NCBI GenBank assembly: GCA_001898405.1
Contig: MKTW01000010.1
Coordinates: 1-64,000, forward strand
Source: Sphingobacteriales bacterium 44-61
GTDB taxonomy: Bacteria; Bacteroidota; Bacteroidia; Chitinophagales; Chitinophagaceae
Direction of reading: 5' to 3'
DNA length: 64,000 bases
The notes under the pieces are model-generated. The model did no database searches and was not told the DNA's origin. It worked only from the letters and a program-made list of their open reading frames with translations. How positions within the stretch are numbered: the first letter of the stretch is position 1; every line of letters begins with the position of its first letter. A program made the translations under genes and the position numbers. Positions 45,679 through 54,524 of the stretch are shown here, piece after piece.

Positions 45679-46239
45679 ATGCCACTTATTGCCACCGGAA
45701 TAGACGGCTTATGGGTTTTCGAACCTAAAGTGTTTGAAGACAGCCGTGGATATTTTTTTGAAGCATATAATGCCCAGGTATTTCAGCAGGAAGGGATTAA
45801 CTATCAATTTGTGCAAGACAATCAATCCTTGTCCTGCTATGGAGTGATAAGAGGATTGCATTACCAGTCCGAGCCACATTCGCAAACAAAGCTCGTAAGG
45901 GTTTTGGCAGGGAAAATACTTGATGTGGCAGTAGATATCCGGAAAGGATCCCCTACTTATGGAAAAGTTTTTTCAATAGAGCTATCTGGCGAGAATAAAA
46001 AACAATTGCTGATACCGAAAGGCTTTGCTCATGGATTTTCCGTATTGAGTGAAAAGGCTGAAGTGTTTTACAAATGCGATTCGTTTTATAATAAAGCCAG
46101 CGATGGAGGTATATATTATGCCGATCCTGTATTGGCGATCGACTGGCAGGTGCCGCCCGACAAAGCGATCGTTTCAGACAAGGACCAGCAATTACCCTTT
46201 TTAGCCGATAGTCAGCATAATTTTCATTTTAAAGGATAA
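45679..46239 (+). CDS. rfbC: dTDP-4-dehydrorhamnose 3,5-epimerase
   Basis: RmlC epimerises C3 and C5 of dTDP-4-keto-6-deoxyglucose on the way to dTDP-L-rhamnose. The 186-residue cupin has the catalytic histidine in GVIRGLHYQ (about 56-64), VDIRKGSPTYGK (about 91-102) and PKGFAHGFSVLS (about 116-127), all standard. It starts 2 bp after the previous stop and shares a base with the start of rfbD. rfbA and rfbB are not in the window. Confidence 0.94.
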   Translation: MPLIATGIDGLWVFEPKVFEDSRGYFFEAYNAQVFQQEGINYQFVQDNQSLSCYGVIRGLHYQSEPHSQTKLVRVLAGKILDVAVDIRKGSPTYGKVFSIELSGENKKQLLIPKGFAHGFSVLSEKAEVFYKCDSFYNKASDGGIYYADPVLAIDWQVPPDKAIVSDKDQQLPFLADSQHNFHFKG

Positions 46240-47099
46240 TGGTTGTAAAGCAAAAAATACTGGTTACCGGTGCCAATGGTCAATTGGGAAAAGAATTGCA
46301 GGAACTCTCCGATGAATTCCTGGTGTTTGATTTTATTTTCCTTTCAAGAGAAGAACTGTCTATTCATGATGCAGAATCCGTGAAGCAGGCGTTTAAAAAA
46401 TATGCACCTCAGTATTGCATTAACTGTGCTGCTTACACAGCCGTAGACAAAGCAGAAACGGACCAGGAAAATGCTTTTCTTATAAATGGTGAAGCAACCG
46501 GAGTGCTGGCATCAGCCTGCAAAGAATATAATACGCGCTTTATTCATATCTCTACTGATTATGTTTTTGACGGGAAAGCAACTGCTCCCTACAAAACGGA
46601 TGCAGCAACAAATCCTCAAAGCATATATGGTGAATCAAAGTTGCTGGGAGAACAAAAAGCCATTGCCTGTAATGATCAAACGGTGATCATACGCACTTCC
46701 TGGGTATATTCAGCATTTGGAAAGAATTTTGTAAAGACCATGCTTCGCCTGATGAGTGAGAAAACGGAGATCAATGTAGTGAATGACCAGGTAGGTTCGC
46801 CTACTTATGCCGCAGATCTGGCAAAAGCAATACTGAGTATTGTTTCTTCGGGTAACTGGTACCCCGGTATTTATCATTTCAGCAATAAAGGCGTGATCAG
46901 TTGGTATGATTTCGCTGTTGCGATAAAGGAATTGTCCGGTAGCCATTGCACCGTCAATCCTATCCCCAGTTCGGCTTATCCCACACCGGCCAGGCGGCCT
47001 TTCTATTCGGTGATGGATACTTCCCGCATTGTTGAAGTGTATGGTATTGAACCGGAAGACTGGAAGAGTAGTCTGGTTAAATGTCTGAAAAGATTATAG
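46239..47099 (+). CDS. rfbD: dTDP-4-dehydrorhamnose reductase
   Basis: RmlD carries out the last step to dTDP-L-rhamnose. The 286-residue short-chain dehydrogenase has GANGQLGKEL (10-19), the INCAAYTAVDKAE segment (about 66-78) and the catalytic YGESK (about 131-135). The ATG overlaps the rfbC stop by one base (TAATG), so translation is coupled. It is the last gene of the nucleotide-sugar operon and overlaps the convergent AraC-type gene by 6 bp. Confidence 0.93.
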   Translation: MVVKQKILVTGANGQLGKELQELSDEFLVFDFIFLSREELSIHDAESVKQAFKKYAPQYCINCAAYTAVDKAETDQENAFLINGEATGVLASACKEYNTRFIHISTDYVFDGKATAPYKTDAATNPQSIYGESKLLGEQKAIACNDQTVIIRTSWVYSAFGKNFVKTMLRLMSEKTEINVVNDQVGSPTYAADLAKAILSIVSSGNWYPGIYHFSNKGVISWYDFAVAIKELSGSHCTVNPIPSSAYPTPARRPFYSVMDTSRIVEVYGIEPEDWKSSLVKCLKRL

Positions 47100-47987
47100 T
47101 CTTTTTATTGCTCTCCGTTTATACTCTCCCGGGCTCATGCCTTTGAATTTCCTGAACACTGTTGCAAAATATTGCTGATTCTGAAATCCTGTTTCAAATG
47201 CTACGTCGGCAATGGAATGCTTTGATCTTTCAAGCAGCAGACAGGCGTTTTTAATTTTATATTTTAACACATAATCCAGCGGAGTAGTGCCTGTATCTTC
47301 TTTGAACCATGCTTTGAAACGGGACAGGGATAGGCCGACGAGGTTAGCCAACTCCTGCAACACCACCGGTTCATCAAGATGATCTTTAATGAACAGATCT
47401 ATTTTTTCCATTCTCCCGGTTTGACGCAATAAGGCAGGTGTTTGCGATGCCCGGATCACTTCCAGCAAAAAATCAGCGATCGAATGTTGGAGCCGGATAT
47501 GCCGCAACAGGTTTTTGGATTGGGTATATGCACGGAATATATTTTCCAGTTTTATTTTCATGGATGTGTTTCCCCTGAAATGACGGGGTAATTGTAACAG
47601 TTGCCTATACCACTCCCTGGCCAGTTCATTTTCAAATTGCAGGAAGGGTATTGGCTTTTTTGTTTTGGGTATGTGGATAATGATCCAGTAGAGCTCACCT
47701 TTTTCTTCCGGATACTTGCCTGTACCATGCAACTCTCCGGGATAAGTTACAAATAACTCACTGCCTTTGATCCGGTATAATGTATCGTTTACTTCGTACA
47801 CCTGTTCTCCTTTACTGCAAAAACATATTTCCAGCATTTGCCCGTGGGAATGTGGGGCCAGCCTGGCATGGGCCTTTTTGTAATTATACTTGCCCAAAAC
47901 CATAATATCTTTCCAGCCTGATTTTCTGAAATCAAGAATATTCCTTTCCCGGGTAGCACCAGTTTTAATTGCTGTTCTTTTTTTCAT
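47094..47987 (-). CDS. AraC family transcriptional regulator
   Basis: A 297-residue regulator with an N-terminal cupin-like sensing domain (HSHGQMLEICFCSKGEQVYE, about 46-66) and a C-terminal AraC double helix-turn-helix (about 195-293) that has LANLVGLSLSRFKAWFKEDT and the signature IADVAFETGFQNQQYFATVF. It is divergent from the dioxygenase gene at 48071 with an 83-bp gap, so it may control that gene and the sugar locus that follows. It overlaps rfbD by 6 bp at its end, which leaves no room for a separate terminator. Confidence 0.92.
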   Translation of the reverse strand: MKKRTAIKTGATRERNILDFRKSGWKDIMVLGKYNYKKAHARLAPHSHGQMLEICFCSKGEQVYEVNDTLYRIKGSELFVTYPGELHGTGKYPEEKGELYWIIIHIPKTKKPIPFLQFENELAREWYRQLLQLPRHFRGNTSMKIKLENIFRAYTQSKNLLRHIRLQHSIADFLLEVIRASQTPALLRQTGRMEKIDLFIKDHLDEPVVLQELANLVGLSLSRFKAWFKEDTGTTPLDYVLKYKIKNACLLLERSKHSIADVAFETGFQNQQYFATVFRKFKGMSPGEYKRRAIKRL

Positions 47988-48040
47988 GTATAAAATAGTA
48001 CTGGGGTATAATATTGAAATATTTCCTGAAGATACAATCT

Positions 48041-48048
48041 TAGCTTTG
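48041..48048 (+). promoter_or_regulatory. Promoter -7 element of the dioxygenase gene
   Basis: TAGCTTTG matches TAnnTTTG and ends 22 bp before the ATG at 48071. The nearest TTG (48014-48016) is 24 nt upstream, slightly too far, so activation by the divergent AraC protein would be plausible. Confidence 0.5.
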
Positions 48049-48070
48049 AAGAGGTCAAAAACAAATACAC

Positions 48071-48832
48071 ATGAATATTAGCCAGCAACAAGTAGAATTT
48101 TTCAACCGCAACGGATATGTGGTAGTGGAAAACATTCTTTTGCCTGAAGAGATTAATTACTACCGCAACGTGTATGAAGATTTCCTTGAAAATAAAATTG
48201 ATGCTTCGAGGTTCCGCTCCGACCTGGGTGGATTTGCTGAAGGCGATAAACCCCCTGCAGCCAAAGAACGTATTACACAGATCATGCTCCCTTCCCGCCT
48301 GATGCCGGAACTGCTGGAAAAATCATTGCATAAAAAAACAAGGATGGTGGCCCGGCAATTATTGGGTGATGATATGGCCCTTGATTTTGATATGCTGATC
48401 GATAAAGCACCTTATTCCAATACTCCCACGCCATGGCATCAGGACTGTGCTTATTGGATCAGCATGCCGGATATAAGAGCAGCCAGTTGCTGGGTAGCCC
48501 TGGATGATGCAGTGAAAGACAATGGGTGTATGTGGTATGTGCCAGGTTCGCATCTGCTGCCAGTGCGCACGCACAGGCCTGCCGGTAAAGGAGGTGGAGC
48601 ACTGGAATGCGATGCTGAAGAAGCAGAAGGAACAGCAGTGGAAATAAAAGCAGGTTCCTGTGTATGGCACCATGGCGGCACATTGCATTATAGCCGGGGT
48701 AACAGCACCGATAAAAGAAGAAGGGCTTTCATCAATAATTTCCGGCCAGAAGAAATGATCCGTTTCGAACGTGAACAGGGATTTGACCATACAGGAGAAC
48801 GGAATGTCAGGAACGATAATGCTAAAAACTAA
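48071..48832 (+). CDS. Phytanoyl-CoA dioxygenase (PhyH) family protein
   Basis: A 253-residue iron(II)/2-oxoglutarate-dependent oxygenase. The metal triad is H123 and D125 in PWHQDCAYW plus H206 in GTLHYSRGN; R216-R218 probably binds 2-oxoglutarate. PGSHLLPVRTH is typical of the family. Relatives hydroxylate small molecules, and bacterial ones often lie in sugar-use loci with no proven role. Here it is divergent from an AraC regulator and precedes a LacI regulator and glycan-degrading genes. Substrate unknown. Confidence 0.88.
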   Translation: MNISQQQVEFFNRNGYVVVENILLPEEINYYRNVYEDFLENKIDASRFRSDLGGFAEGDKPPAAKERITQIMLPSRLMPELLEKSLHKKTRMVARQLLGDDMALDFDMLIDKAPYSNTPTPWHQDCAYWISMPDIRAASCWVALDDAVKDNGCMWYVPGSHLLPVRTHRPAGKGGGALECDAEEAEGTAVEIKAGSCVWHHGGTLHYSRGNSTDKRRRAFINNFRPEEMIRFEREQGFDHTGERNVRNDNAKN

Positions 48833-48894
48833 TGGTAAATTATTATTTATAGTATTGTGACTGAGACATGCTTGCTAAGGTTTATAAGCTCAAT

Positions 48895-48927
48895 CTATAA
48901 AAGTGCATGATTATTTTTATAGATTTG
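48895..48927 (+). promoter_or_regulatory. Promoter and inverted repeat before the LacI-type gene
   Basis: TAGATTTG (48920-48927) matches TAnnTTTG, 21 bp before the ATG. It is overlapped by an inverted repeat, CTATAAAA (48895-48902) and TTTTATAG (48915-48922), that could bind a regulator. The repeat is not of the CG-centred LacI form. Confidence 0.45.
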
Positions 48928-48948
48928 TTTAAATAGCAGTAAGCCTTT

Positions 48949-50022
48949 ATGAAGAAAAGTACAGATAAATCGGCCAGTGGTGTAAAGGAAATAGCCAGGT
49001 TGGCCAAAGTATCCATTGCGACAGTTGACAGGGTAATCCATAACAGGGAAGGAGTTTCAGAGAAGACGAAGAGTAAGATACAAGCTATCATTCAGAAATT
49101 GAATTATCAGCCGAATGTATTGGCAAGAAGGCTGGCGCTGGCTTCGCGTGGCACTATCCGGCTGGCAGTATTGCTGCCGAATATTTCCGGCGAAACAGAA
49201 TTCTGGCAGGCTCCGCTGGATGGTGTGAACCAGGCAGAAAATGAGATAAAGCAATATGGCATCGAGATAGAACGGTTTTTCTTTGATCAGAATGATGAAG
49301 CTTCTTTCGATAAGCAGGTTAAAAAGATCATCCGGTTAAAACCAGACGGGATATTGTTTACACCAACATTCCCGGAAGAATCCATCCGGCTGACGGAAGA
49401 CTGCCAGAAAGCTGGCATACCTTATGTAATGATCAACTCCGATATACCAGGGCATGATTCCATGTGCTATATCGGTGCTGAAATATTTCGTAGCGGTTAT
49501 CTTGCCGGGCAATTGGTCAATTACTGCATTGAAAAGGATCAACAAGTGCTGGTGGTAAAGATCGCCCGTGAGATCGATAACAACTATGCCATCCTGCGGA
49601 AAGAAGACGGGTTCAGGGCTTACTTTTCAGATAATAATATCCAGAATAAGATCCTGACCCTTGATTCGAAACAAACAGACTATGCAGCTGTTTCACGCAA
49701 GCTGGACCAGTTGATCAGAAAAGAAAAAGCTATCGGCGCTGTGTTTGTGACCAATTCACGCGTGTCGGTAGTAGCGAAATACCTGCAGAAAGCAGGACTG
49801 GAAGATATTCTTTTGCTGGGGTATGATTTTACGAAAGACAATGTGGATTATCTGAAAGCCGGCTCAATTGATTTTCTTATTTGTGAAAAACCACAGGAAC
49901 AGGGATACCGGGGAGTAATGACACTCTTCCAACATCTTGTTTATTCCAATATTATAGAGAAAAACTACCTTATGCCTATTGATATTATTACAAAAGAGAA
50001 CTATCAGTTTTATAGAAACTGA
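48949..50022 (+). CDS. LacI family transcriptional regulator
   Basis: A 357-residue regulator. The N-terminal helix-turn-helix is VKEIARLAKVSIATVDRVIH (about 12-31), followed by the hinge helix region PNVLARRLA (about 55-63) that in this family inserts into a central CG step. The rest is a periplasmic-binding-protein-like sensor domain (AVLLPNISGETEFW, then DGILFTPTFPEES and YIGAEIFRSGYLAG). Two CG-centred palindromes downstream in the same locus (51984-52003 and 59127-59146) are its most likely operators. It is followed after 17 bp by a secreted alpha-toroid protein gene. Confidence 0.93.
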   Translation: MKKSTDKSASGVKEIARLAKVSIATVDRVIHNREGVSEKTKSKIQAIIQKLNYQPNVLARRLALASRGTIRLAVLLPNISGETEFWQAPLDGVNQAENEIKQYGIEIERFFFDQNDEASFDKQVKKIIRLKPDGILFTPTFPEESIRLTEDCQKAGIPYVMINSDIPGHDSMCYIGAEIFRSGYLAGQLVNYCIEKDQQVLVVKIAREIDNNYAILRKEDGFRAYFSDNNIQNKILTLDSKQTDYAAVSRKLDQLIRKEKAIGAVFVTNSRVSVVAKYLQKAGLEDILLLGYDFTKDNVDYLKAGSIDFLICEKPQEQGYRGVMTLFQHLVYSNIIEKNYLMPIDIITKENYQFYRN

Positions 50023-50039
50023 TCAACAAATGCTATGTC

Positions 50040-51950
50040 ATGGGCGATCTACAAAGGTTAAAGAGAATAATTTCAATTCATACAATCTGTCTCTTTCTGG
50101 GCATTTCATTAGCGGCTTTTTCTCAACCGCTTATTGCTCAAACAATCCAGTTAAAAAAGGAATACGGAGCCACTGTTGTATCACTCTCCGGAGCTTTGAT
50201 GAAAAGGCAGATGGCGAATACCACTGATCCTGATTTTGGAGGGATCTGGTGTGAGCATTGCCACGTGTGGCATACCCGCGCTGCCGAAGCTGTTTATCCC
50301 TTTACCATTTCTTATTTTATTACTAAAGATGAACGCTATCTCGCTGCTGCTAAGAATACAGCTGCCTGGTTGATCAGGCAACAGCAATCCAACGGAAGTT
50401 GGAAAGAAACACCTGAAGAATGGACAGGCACTACAACAGACCAGTTGCTGATGCTATTGCTATCATACGAAAAACTGGAAGGGAAACTGACTGATGCAGA
50501 GAAAAGGAACTGGCAACAGGCAATGCGAAATGCGGCCAACTACCTGAATGCTGTGATGAAACCGGAATTTGCCAGCATCAATTATGTAGCCACAACCACA
50601 GCCACCCTGGCGAAAGCAGGCATTGTATTGCAGGATGCATCCTATACCAGCAAAGCAAGGATACTGGCGAGAAGGACGATCAGTAAAATAGATGAAGACG
50701 GATTCCTGAATGGGGAAGGAGGTAAAAGCCATGGAAATAAAATGGGGATCGATCTTGGTTATAACATGGAAATGTCTTTATGGGGATTGGGTTTGTATGC
50801 AAAACTCACTGCCGATACGCTTGTATATGCACAGGTGAAAAAGGCATTGCAAAGCCATTTATATTTTATTTATCCCGATGGCTCACTGGATGCTTCCTGG
50901 GGTATACGTTCCAATAAATGGACCGCTTACGGAAGCGCCACTTCCGATGGTTGCCAGGTATTGTTCAGCCTGCTGGCAGATGAAGATCCCCGTTATGCAA
51001 CGGCTTCTTATCGCAACCTGCAATATCTGCGAAGCAATCTTACCGGAGACCTGTTGGGCTATGGTCCCCAGTATGCAGAACTGTTTAACAGACCTCCCTG
51101 CATCTATCCCAGTTTTGCCAAAGCCAAGAACCTCGCCATGGCTTATGAGTTTGAAACAAAGAATGAGCGGGAGATGAAACCCATGCCTGCGGATAAGGAA
51201 GGATGGATGAAATTGTTCCCCACGCTGGATCTGGTGCAGGTGCGGACAAAAAACTTTATGGCAACCATTACCGGTTACCGTTACAAAGACCAGGCTGCGG
51301 GTTCAAAAGGGAAATACATGTTCCGGCCCGATGGCGGTGCCATCAGCCATTTATGGGCAAAGGGCCACGGGTTTTTACAGGCATCCAGTCCCACCATATA
51401 CACAAGACCTGAACCAATGAGCTTTCCTGAAGCTCCGGGTGTGGTGCCATTAACTCCAAGGATCGAGTACACAGACACAGCAGGATACTTTACCAATCTT
51501 TTTGAATTCGACAGCCGTTTGCAAGTGGAAACACCAAAGAAAAACCAATACCTGGTTAAAGTAGCGGGTGAGTTGAAAGATAAGAACTGGCTTACAGGTG
51601 GAGTGGGATACAGGATGGAATATCTTTTTACGGATAGTTTCCTGCAAAAGACCGTTGAGCTGATCTATCATGATGCATGGCCTGCAGTGCAGATCATTGA
51701 ACCTTTTGTGTTGGACAAAGGAATGGTAGTGGAAAAAAGAGATGAGCGCTCTGCCATACTGAAAGCAGGAGGAAAGAAATGGTTGTTCACCCTTGTTTCA
51801 GGCAATGCGAAACTGCTGGCAGGTGAAAATGCTGCCAATTACTGGGCACCTTATCCGGCTTTCAAAGCGTATCCGCTGGTATGGGAAATAGCACCGGGAA
51901 AAGTGGACCAGCCGGGTAAAATCACCTACCGGTTAACGCGTCTGAACTGA
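50040..51950 (+). CDS. Secreted alpha-toroid protein, possible polysaccharide lyase or hydrolase
   Basis: A 636-residue secreted protein; the signal peptide covers about 1-34 (IISIHTICLFLGISLAAFSQ in its core). The first 340 residues have the helix-pair pattern of an alpha/alpha toroid: EAVYPFTISYFITKDERYLA, then QQQSNGSWKE and YNMEMSLWGLGLYAKL. The C-terminal 260 residues are beta-rich, as in lyases built from a toroid plus beta-sandwich (heparinase II/III, alginate lyase and chondroitinase types). His-rich CEHCHVWHTR (71-80) and YGSATSDGCQ might be functional. I do not recognise a family. The neighbours GH28 and GH105 fit a uronic-acid polymer, and GH105 needs unsaturated ends made by a lyase, which this protein could supply. 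Confidence 0.65.
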   Translation: MGDLQRLKRIISIHTICLFLGISLAAFSQPLIAQTIQLKKEYGATVVSLSGALMKRQMANTTDPDFGGIWCEHCHVWHTRAAEAVYPFTISYFITKDERYLAAAKNTAAWLIRQQQSNGSWKETPEEWTGTTTDQLLMLLLSYEKLEGKLTDAEKRNWQQAMRNAANYLNAVMKPEFASINYVATTTATLAKAGIVLQDASYTSKARILARRTISKIDEDGFLNGEGGKSHGNKMGIDLGYNMEMSLWGLGLYAKLTADTLVYAQVKKALQSHLYFIYPDGSLDASWGIRSNKWTAYGSATSDGCQVLFSLLADEDPRYATASYRNLQYLRSNLTGDLLGYGPQYAELFNRPPCIYPSFAKAKNLAMAYEFETKNEREMKPMPADKEGWMKLFPTLDLVQVRTKNFMATITGYRYKDQAAGSKGKYMFRPDGGAISHLWAKGHGFLQASSPTIYTRPEPMSFPEAPGVVPLTPRIEYTDTAGYFTNLFEFDSRLQVETPKKNQYLVKVAGELKDKNWLTGGVGYRMEYLFTDSFLQKTVELIYHDAWPAVQIIEPFVLDKGMVVEKRDERSAILKAGGKKWLFTLVSGNAKLLAGENAANYWAPYPAFKAYPLVWEIAPGKVDQPGKITYRLTRLN

Positions 51951-51983
51951 GAAAGAAATGTGAAATATTTTTTTTAACCCATA

Positions 51984-52018
51984 AATCGTGTACGTACCCG
52001 GAAAAATCCCTATTTTCG
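51984..52018 (+). promoter_or_regulatory. LacI-type operator and -7 element before the isomerase gene
   Basis: AATCGTGTACGTACCCGGAA (51984-52003) has the palindromic core CGnGTACGTACnCG centred on the CG at 51993-51994. It is followed after 5 bp by CCTAT (52009-52013), part of TATTTTCG, a possible -7 element. The 20-mer shares 14 of 20 positions with 59127-59146. The operator overlaps the place of the -33 element, which suits repression. The transcript would start about 20-25 bp before the ATG at 52047. Confidence 0.6.
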
Positions 52019-52046
52019 GTTTTGTCAATTGCTCAATTAAAGCTGT

Positions 52047-52979
52047 ATGAATATGGGACCATATACCCGGCAGATCACTTGTGCTTATTTATACCCGATC
52101 ACATTATATGGCTATCCTCCGGATATACAGGATACGGTAAAGCATATTGAAGAAATGGCTGCTATGGGTTTCCGCTCTATAGAGCTGGAAGGGATCGGAC
52201 CTTCCAATATTCAGTATCTTTATCAGCATCAGGAAATAATTGGTGAAGCACTGGCCAGATATGATTGTTCCTTACCTGTTCTTTGTCTGGTGTTGCCGCA
52301 ATTAGGAGCTGCTGACAGTGCCCGGCGGAATGAAAGCCTGGAGTGTTTCGAAATGGGATGTGAAGTAGCAAAGAAACTTGGTGCAGCAGGTGTGCTCGAC
52401 AATGGACCGCTGCTTCCTTTGGAATATCCGGGCAACGCTCCCATACTCCGGCATTACTCAGAAGACCTGTTGAACAATCTCGGACTGCCTGCCGGTTTTA
52501 TATGGAACGATTACCAGGCCAGCCTGGTTAACACCTTCCGCAAAGCATGCAATATCGCAGCAAAATATCAACTCATTTATCATTTACATCCCTGTGAGGG
52601 AAGCCTTATCACCAGCGCAGATTCATTCCTGAATTTTGCTGATGCCGTGAACAGTTCCAACCTGTTTTTTAACATGGACACTGCCAACCAGTTTTATTTC
52701 AGGGATAATCTTCCTTTAAGCGTATTACGTGTTGCAGAAAAGATCAGTTATATCCATATATCCGATAATAGTGGGAGCAGGGTGGAGCACCTGGTGCCGG
52801 GCGATGGAAATATTTACTGGAATAGTTTTTTTGAAGCACTGCGGGCAATTAACTTCAAAGGGAATTTCGGCATTGATGTAGGCGGTGCTGAAACAGGGAT
52901 CAGGGATATGGAAACAGCCTATCTGCGCACGGCAAAATGGTTGCAGGAAAATATTAACAAATACTCACTAAATCAGTAA
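52047..52979 (+). CDS. Sugar phosphate isomerase/epimerase (xylose-isomerase-like TIM barrel)
   Basis: A 310-residue cytoplasmic protein of the AP-endonuclease-2 / xylose-isomerase-like TIM-barrel family. Likely metal ligands are E50 in SIELEGIG, D224-region FFNMDTAN, the histidine in YIHISDNSG and the carboxylates of IDVGGAETG. Members isomerise or epimerise sugars, inositols or their keto forms. It is the first gene after the operator-like palindrome and the next gene starts 1 bp after its stop, so it heads an operon with the GH28 and GH105 genes. Confidence 0.82.
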   Translation: MNMGPYTRQITCAYLYPITLYGYPPDIQDTVKHIEEMAAMGFRSIELEGIGPSNIQYLYQHQEIIGEALARYDCSLPVLCLVLPQLGAADSARRNESLECFEMGCEVAKKLGAAGVLDNGPLLPLEYPGNAPILRHYSEDLLNNLGLPAGFIWNDYQASLVNTFRKACNIAAKYQLIYHLHPCEGSLITSADSFLNFADAVNSSNLFFNMDTANQFYFRDNLPLSVLRVAEKISYIHISDNSGSRVEHLVPGDGNIYWNSFFEALRAINFKGNFGIDVGGAETGIRDMETAYLRTAKWLQENINKYSLNQ

Positions 52980-52980
52980 C

Positions 52981-54516
52981 ATGAAGATCACTAACCGGTG
53001 GCTTTGCTGCATATGGGCAGTTTGCATAACGATGGGTACGGCTATTCATACAAAAGCTCAATTGTATGATGTGACCAACTATGGTGCTATAGGTAATGGA
53101 ATAACAGACAATACCGTTGCTATCCAGAAAGCGATTGATGAGTGTGCAAAAACTGGCGGGAAGGTTTATTTCCCCGGAGGCTCTTTTTTAACTGCTACAC
53201 TGGTGCTTAAAAGCAATGTGACTTTGCATATATCATCTCATGCAACCATACTCGGACATACTGATCCCAAACAATATCCTTACCAGGATGCTGGTATACG
53301 TTTTTATGGAGAAGAATGGGCCAGGCAGGCATTGATCTTCTGCAAAAACCAGGAGAATGTAGGCATCGAAGGCAGCGGCACTATTGACGGGCAGGGTGCA
53401 AGCTTTGTGGTGAACACGATCAAAAAACCTGACCGCTACCGCGACCGGCCTTATTTGTTATGGTTTGCCGGATGTAAAGATGTAACGGTAAAAGGTATCA
53501 GCCTACGCAATTCTGCTTTCTGGATGCAGCATTACCTGGGCTGTGAGTTTGTATGGATCGACGGCATAAGGGTATGGAACCATTCCAATAAGAACAATGA
53601 CCTGATGGACATTGATGGCTGCAAAAATGTAACCATCTCCAATGTGATCGGCGATTCAGATGATGACGGCATTACCATTAAAAGCACTTCATCTCTTATT
53701 TCAGAAAATATAACGATCACTAATTGCGTAGTGAGCAGTCATTGCAACGCAATAAAATTCGGTACTGAGTCCACCGGCGGATTCAGGAATGTGGTAATCA
53801 GCAATTGTGTGATCAAGCCTTCAGGCCAGTTGAGCACTATCTACGGAAAGCCGGCAGGAATGGGAGGGCTTGCCCTGGAGGTTGTGGATGGCGGCATCAT
53901 GGAAAATATTACGATTGATAATATCGTGATCGATGGACCGCTGGTGCCGATCTTCATGCGATTGGGCAACAGGGCCAGAAAACATACTGCTGATGCGGTT
54001 GCACCGCCTTTGGGCAGGATCAGGAATATCAGCCTGTCGAATATCATTGCTACCGGTGCCGATGAAACGGGCTGCTCTATTACCGGCATAGCAAAGGCGC
54101 CGATTGAAAATATCTCCCTGCATAATATCCGCATTGAAACGAAAGGAGGAGACAGCCTGGTTGATCTGTTTAAACCCGTGGTAGAAAAGGAAGAAGAATA
54201 TCCTGAGGGAATTATGTTTGGGAAACTGCCATCTTATGGTTTCTTTATCCGCCATGCAAAAGAAGTGAAGATGTCGGGTATTACATTGCGTTCAACAGGT
54301 CGCGAGAACCGTCCTGGCATCGTGGTGAATAATGCCAGTAAATTTTACCTGAATGGCCTGGACATTCAATCAACAGACTCCACCAAAGCCGTCGTGTATG
54401 TCAGCGAAAGTAAGGATGGTACGATAACCAATAATCTTCAATACTATCCGGCTCAACAATTTTTATTGAAGGATAAAACATCCACCAATATCATTTTTGA
54501 CAAACCAAGAAAATAG
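52981..54516 (+). CDS. GH28-like right-handed beta-helix glycosidase
   Basis: A 511-residue secreted protein with signal peptide (about 1-26). The N-terminus YDVTNYGAIGNGITDNT is the common start of pectate-type beta-helix enzymes, and the helix coils are clear (VTISNVIGDSDDDGITIKST). GH28 polygalacturonases have NTD, DD, GHG and RIK motifs. Here NNDLMDIDG and DSDDDGI retain the aspartates, but the GHG motif is replaced by SSHCNAIKFGTES and no RIK is evident. So the fold is sure, the activity is not: it could act on a modified galacturonan or another uronate chain. It sits between the isomerase and GH105 genes with 1-bp and 8-bp gaps. Confidence 0.82.
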   Translation: MKITNRWLCCIWAVCITMGTAIHTKAQLYDVTNYGAIGNGITDNTVAIQKAIDECAKTGGKVYFPGGSFLTATLVLKSNVTLHISSHATILGHTDPKQYPYQDAGIRFYGEEWARQALIFCKNQENVGIEGSGTIDGQGASFVVNTIKKPDRYRDRPYLLWFAGCKDVTVKGISLRNSAFWMQHYLGCEFVWIDGIRVWNHSNKNNDLMDIDGCKNVTISNVIGDSDDDGITIKSTSSLISENITITNCVVSSHCNAIKFGTESTGGFRNVVISNCVIKPSGQLSTIYGKPAGMGGLALEVVDGGIMENITIDNIVIDGPLVPIFMRLGNRARKHTADAVAPPLGRIRNISLSNIIATGADETGCSITGIAKAPIENISLHNIRIETKGGDSLVDLFKPVVEKEEEYPEGIMFGKLPSYGFFIRHAKEVKMSGITLRSTGRENRPGIVVNNASKFYLNGLDIQSTDSTKAVVYVSESKDGTITNNLQYYPAQQFLLKDKTSTNIIFDKPRK

Positions 54517-54524
54517 CTTGTGAT

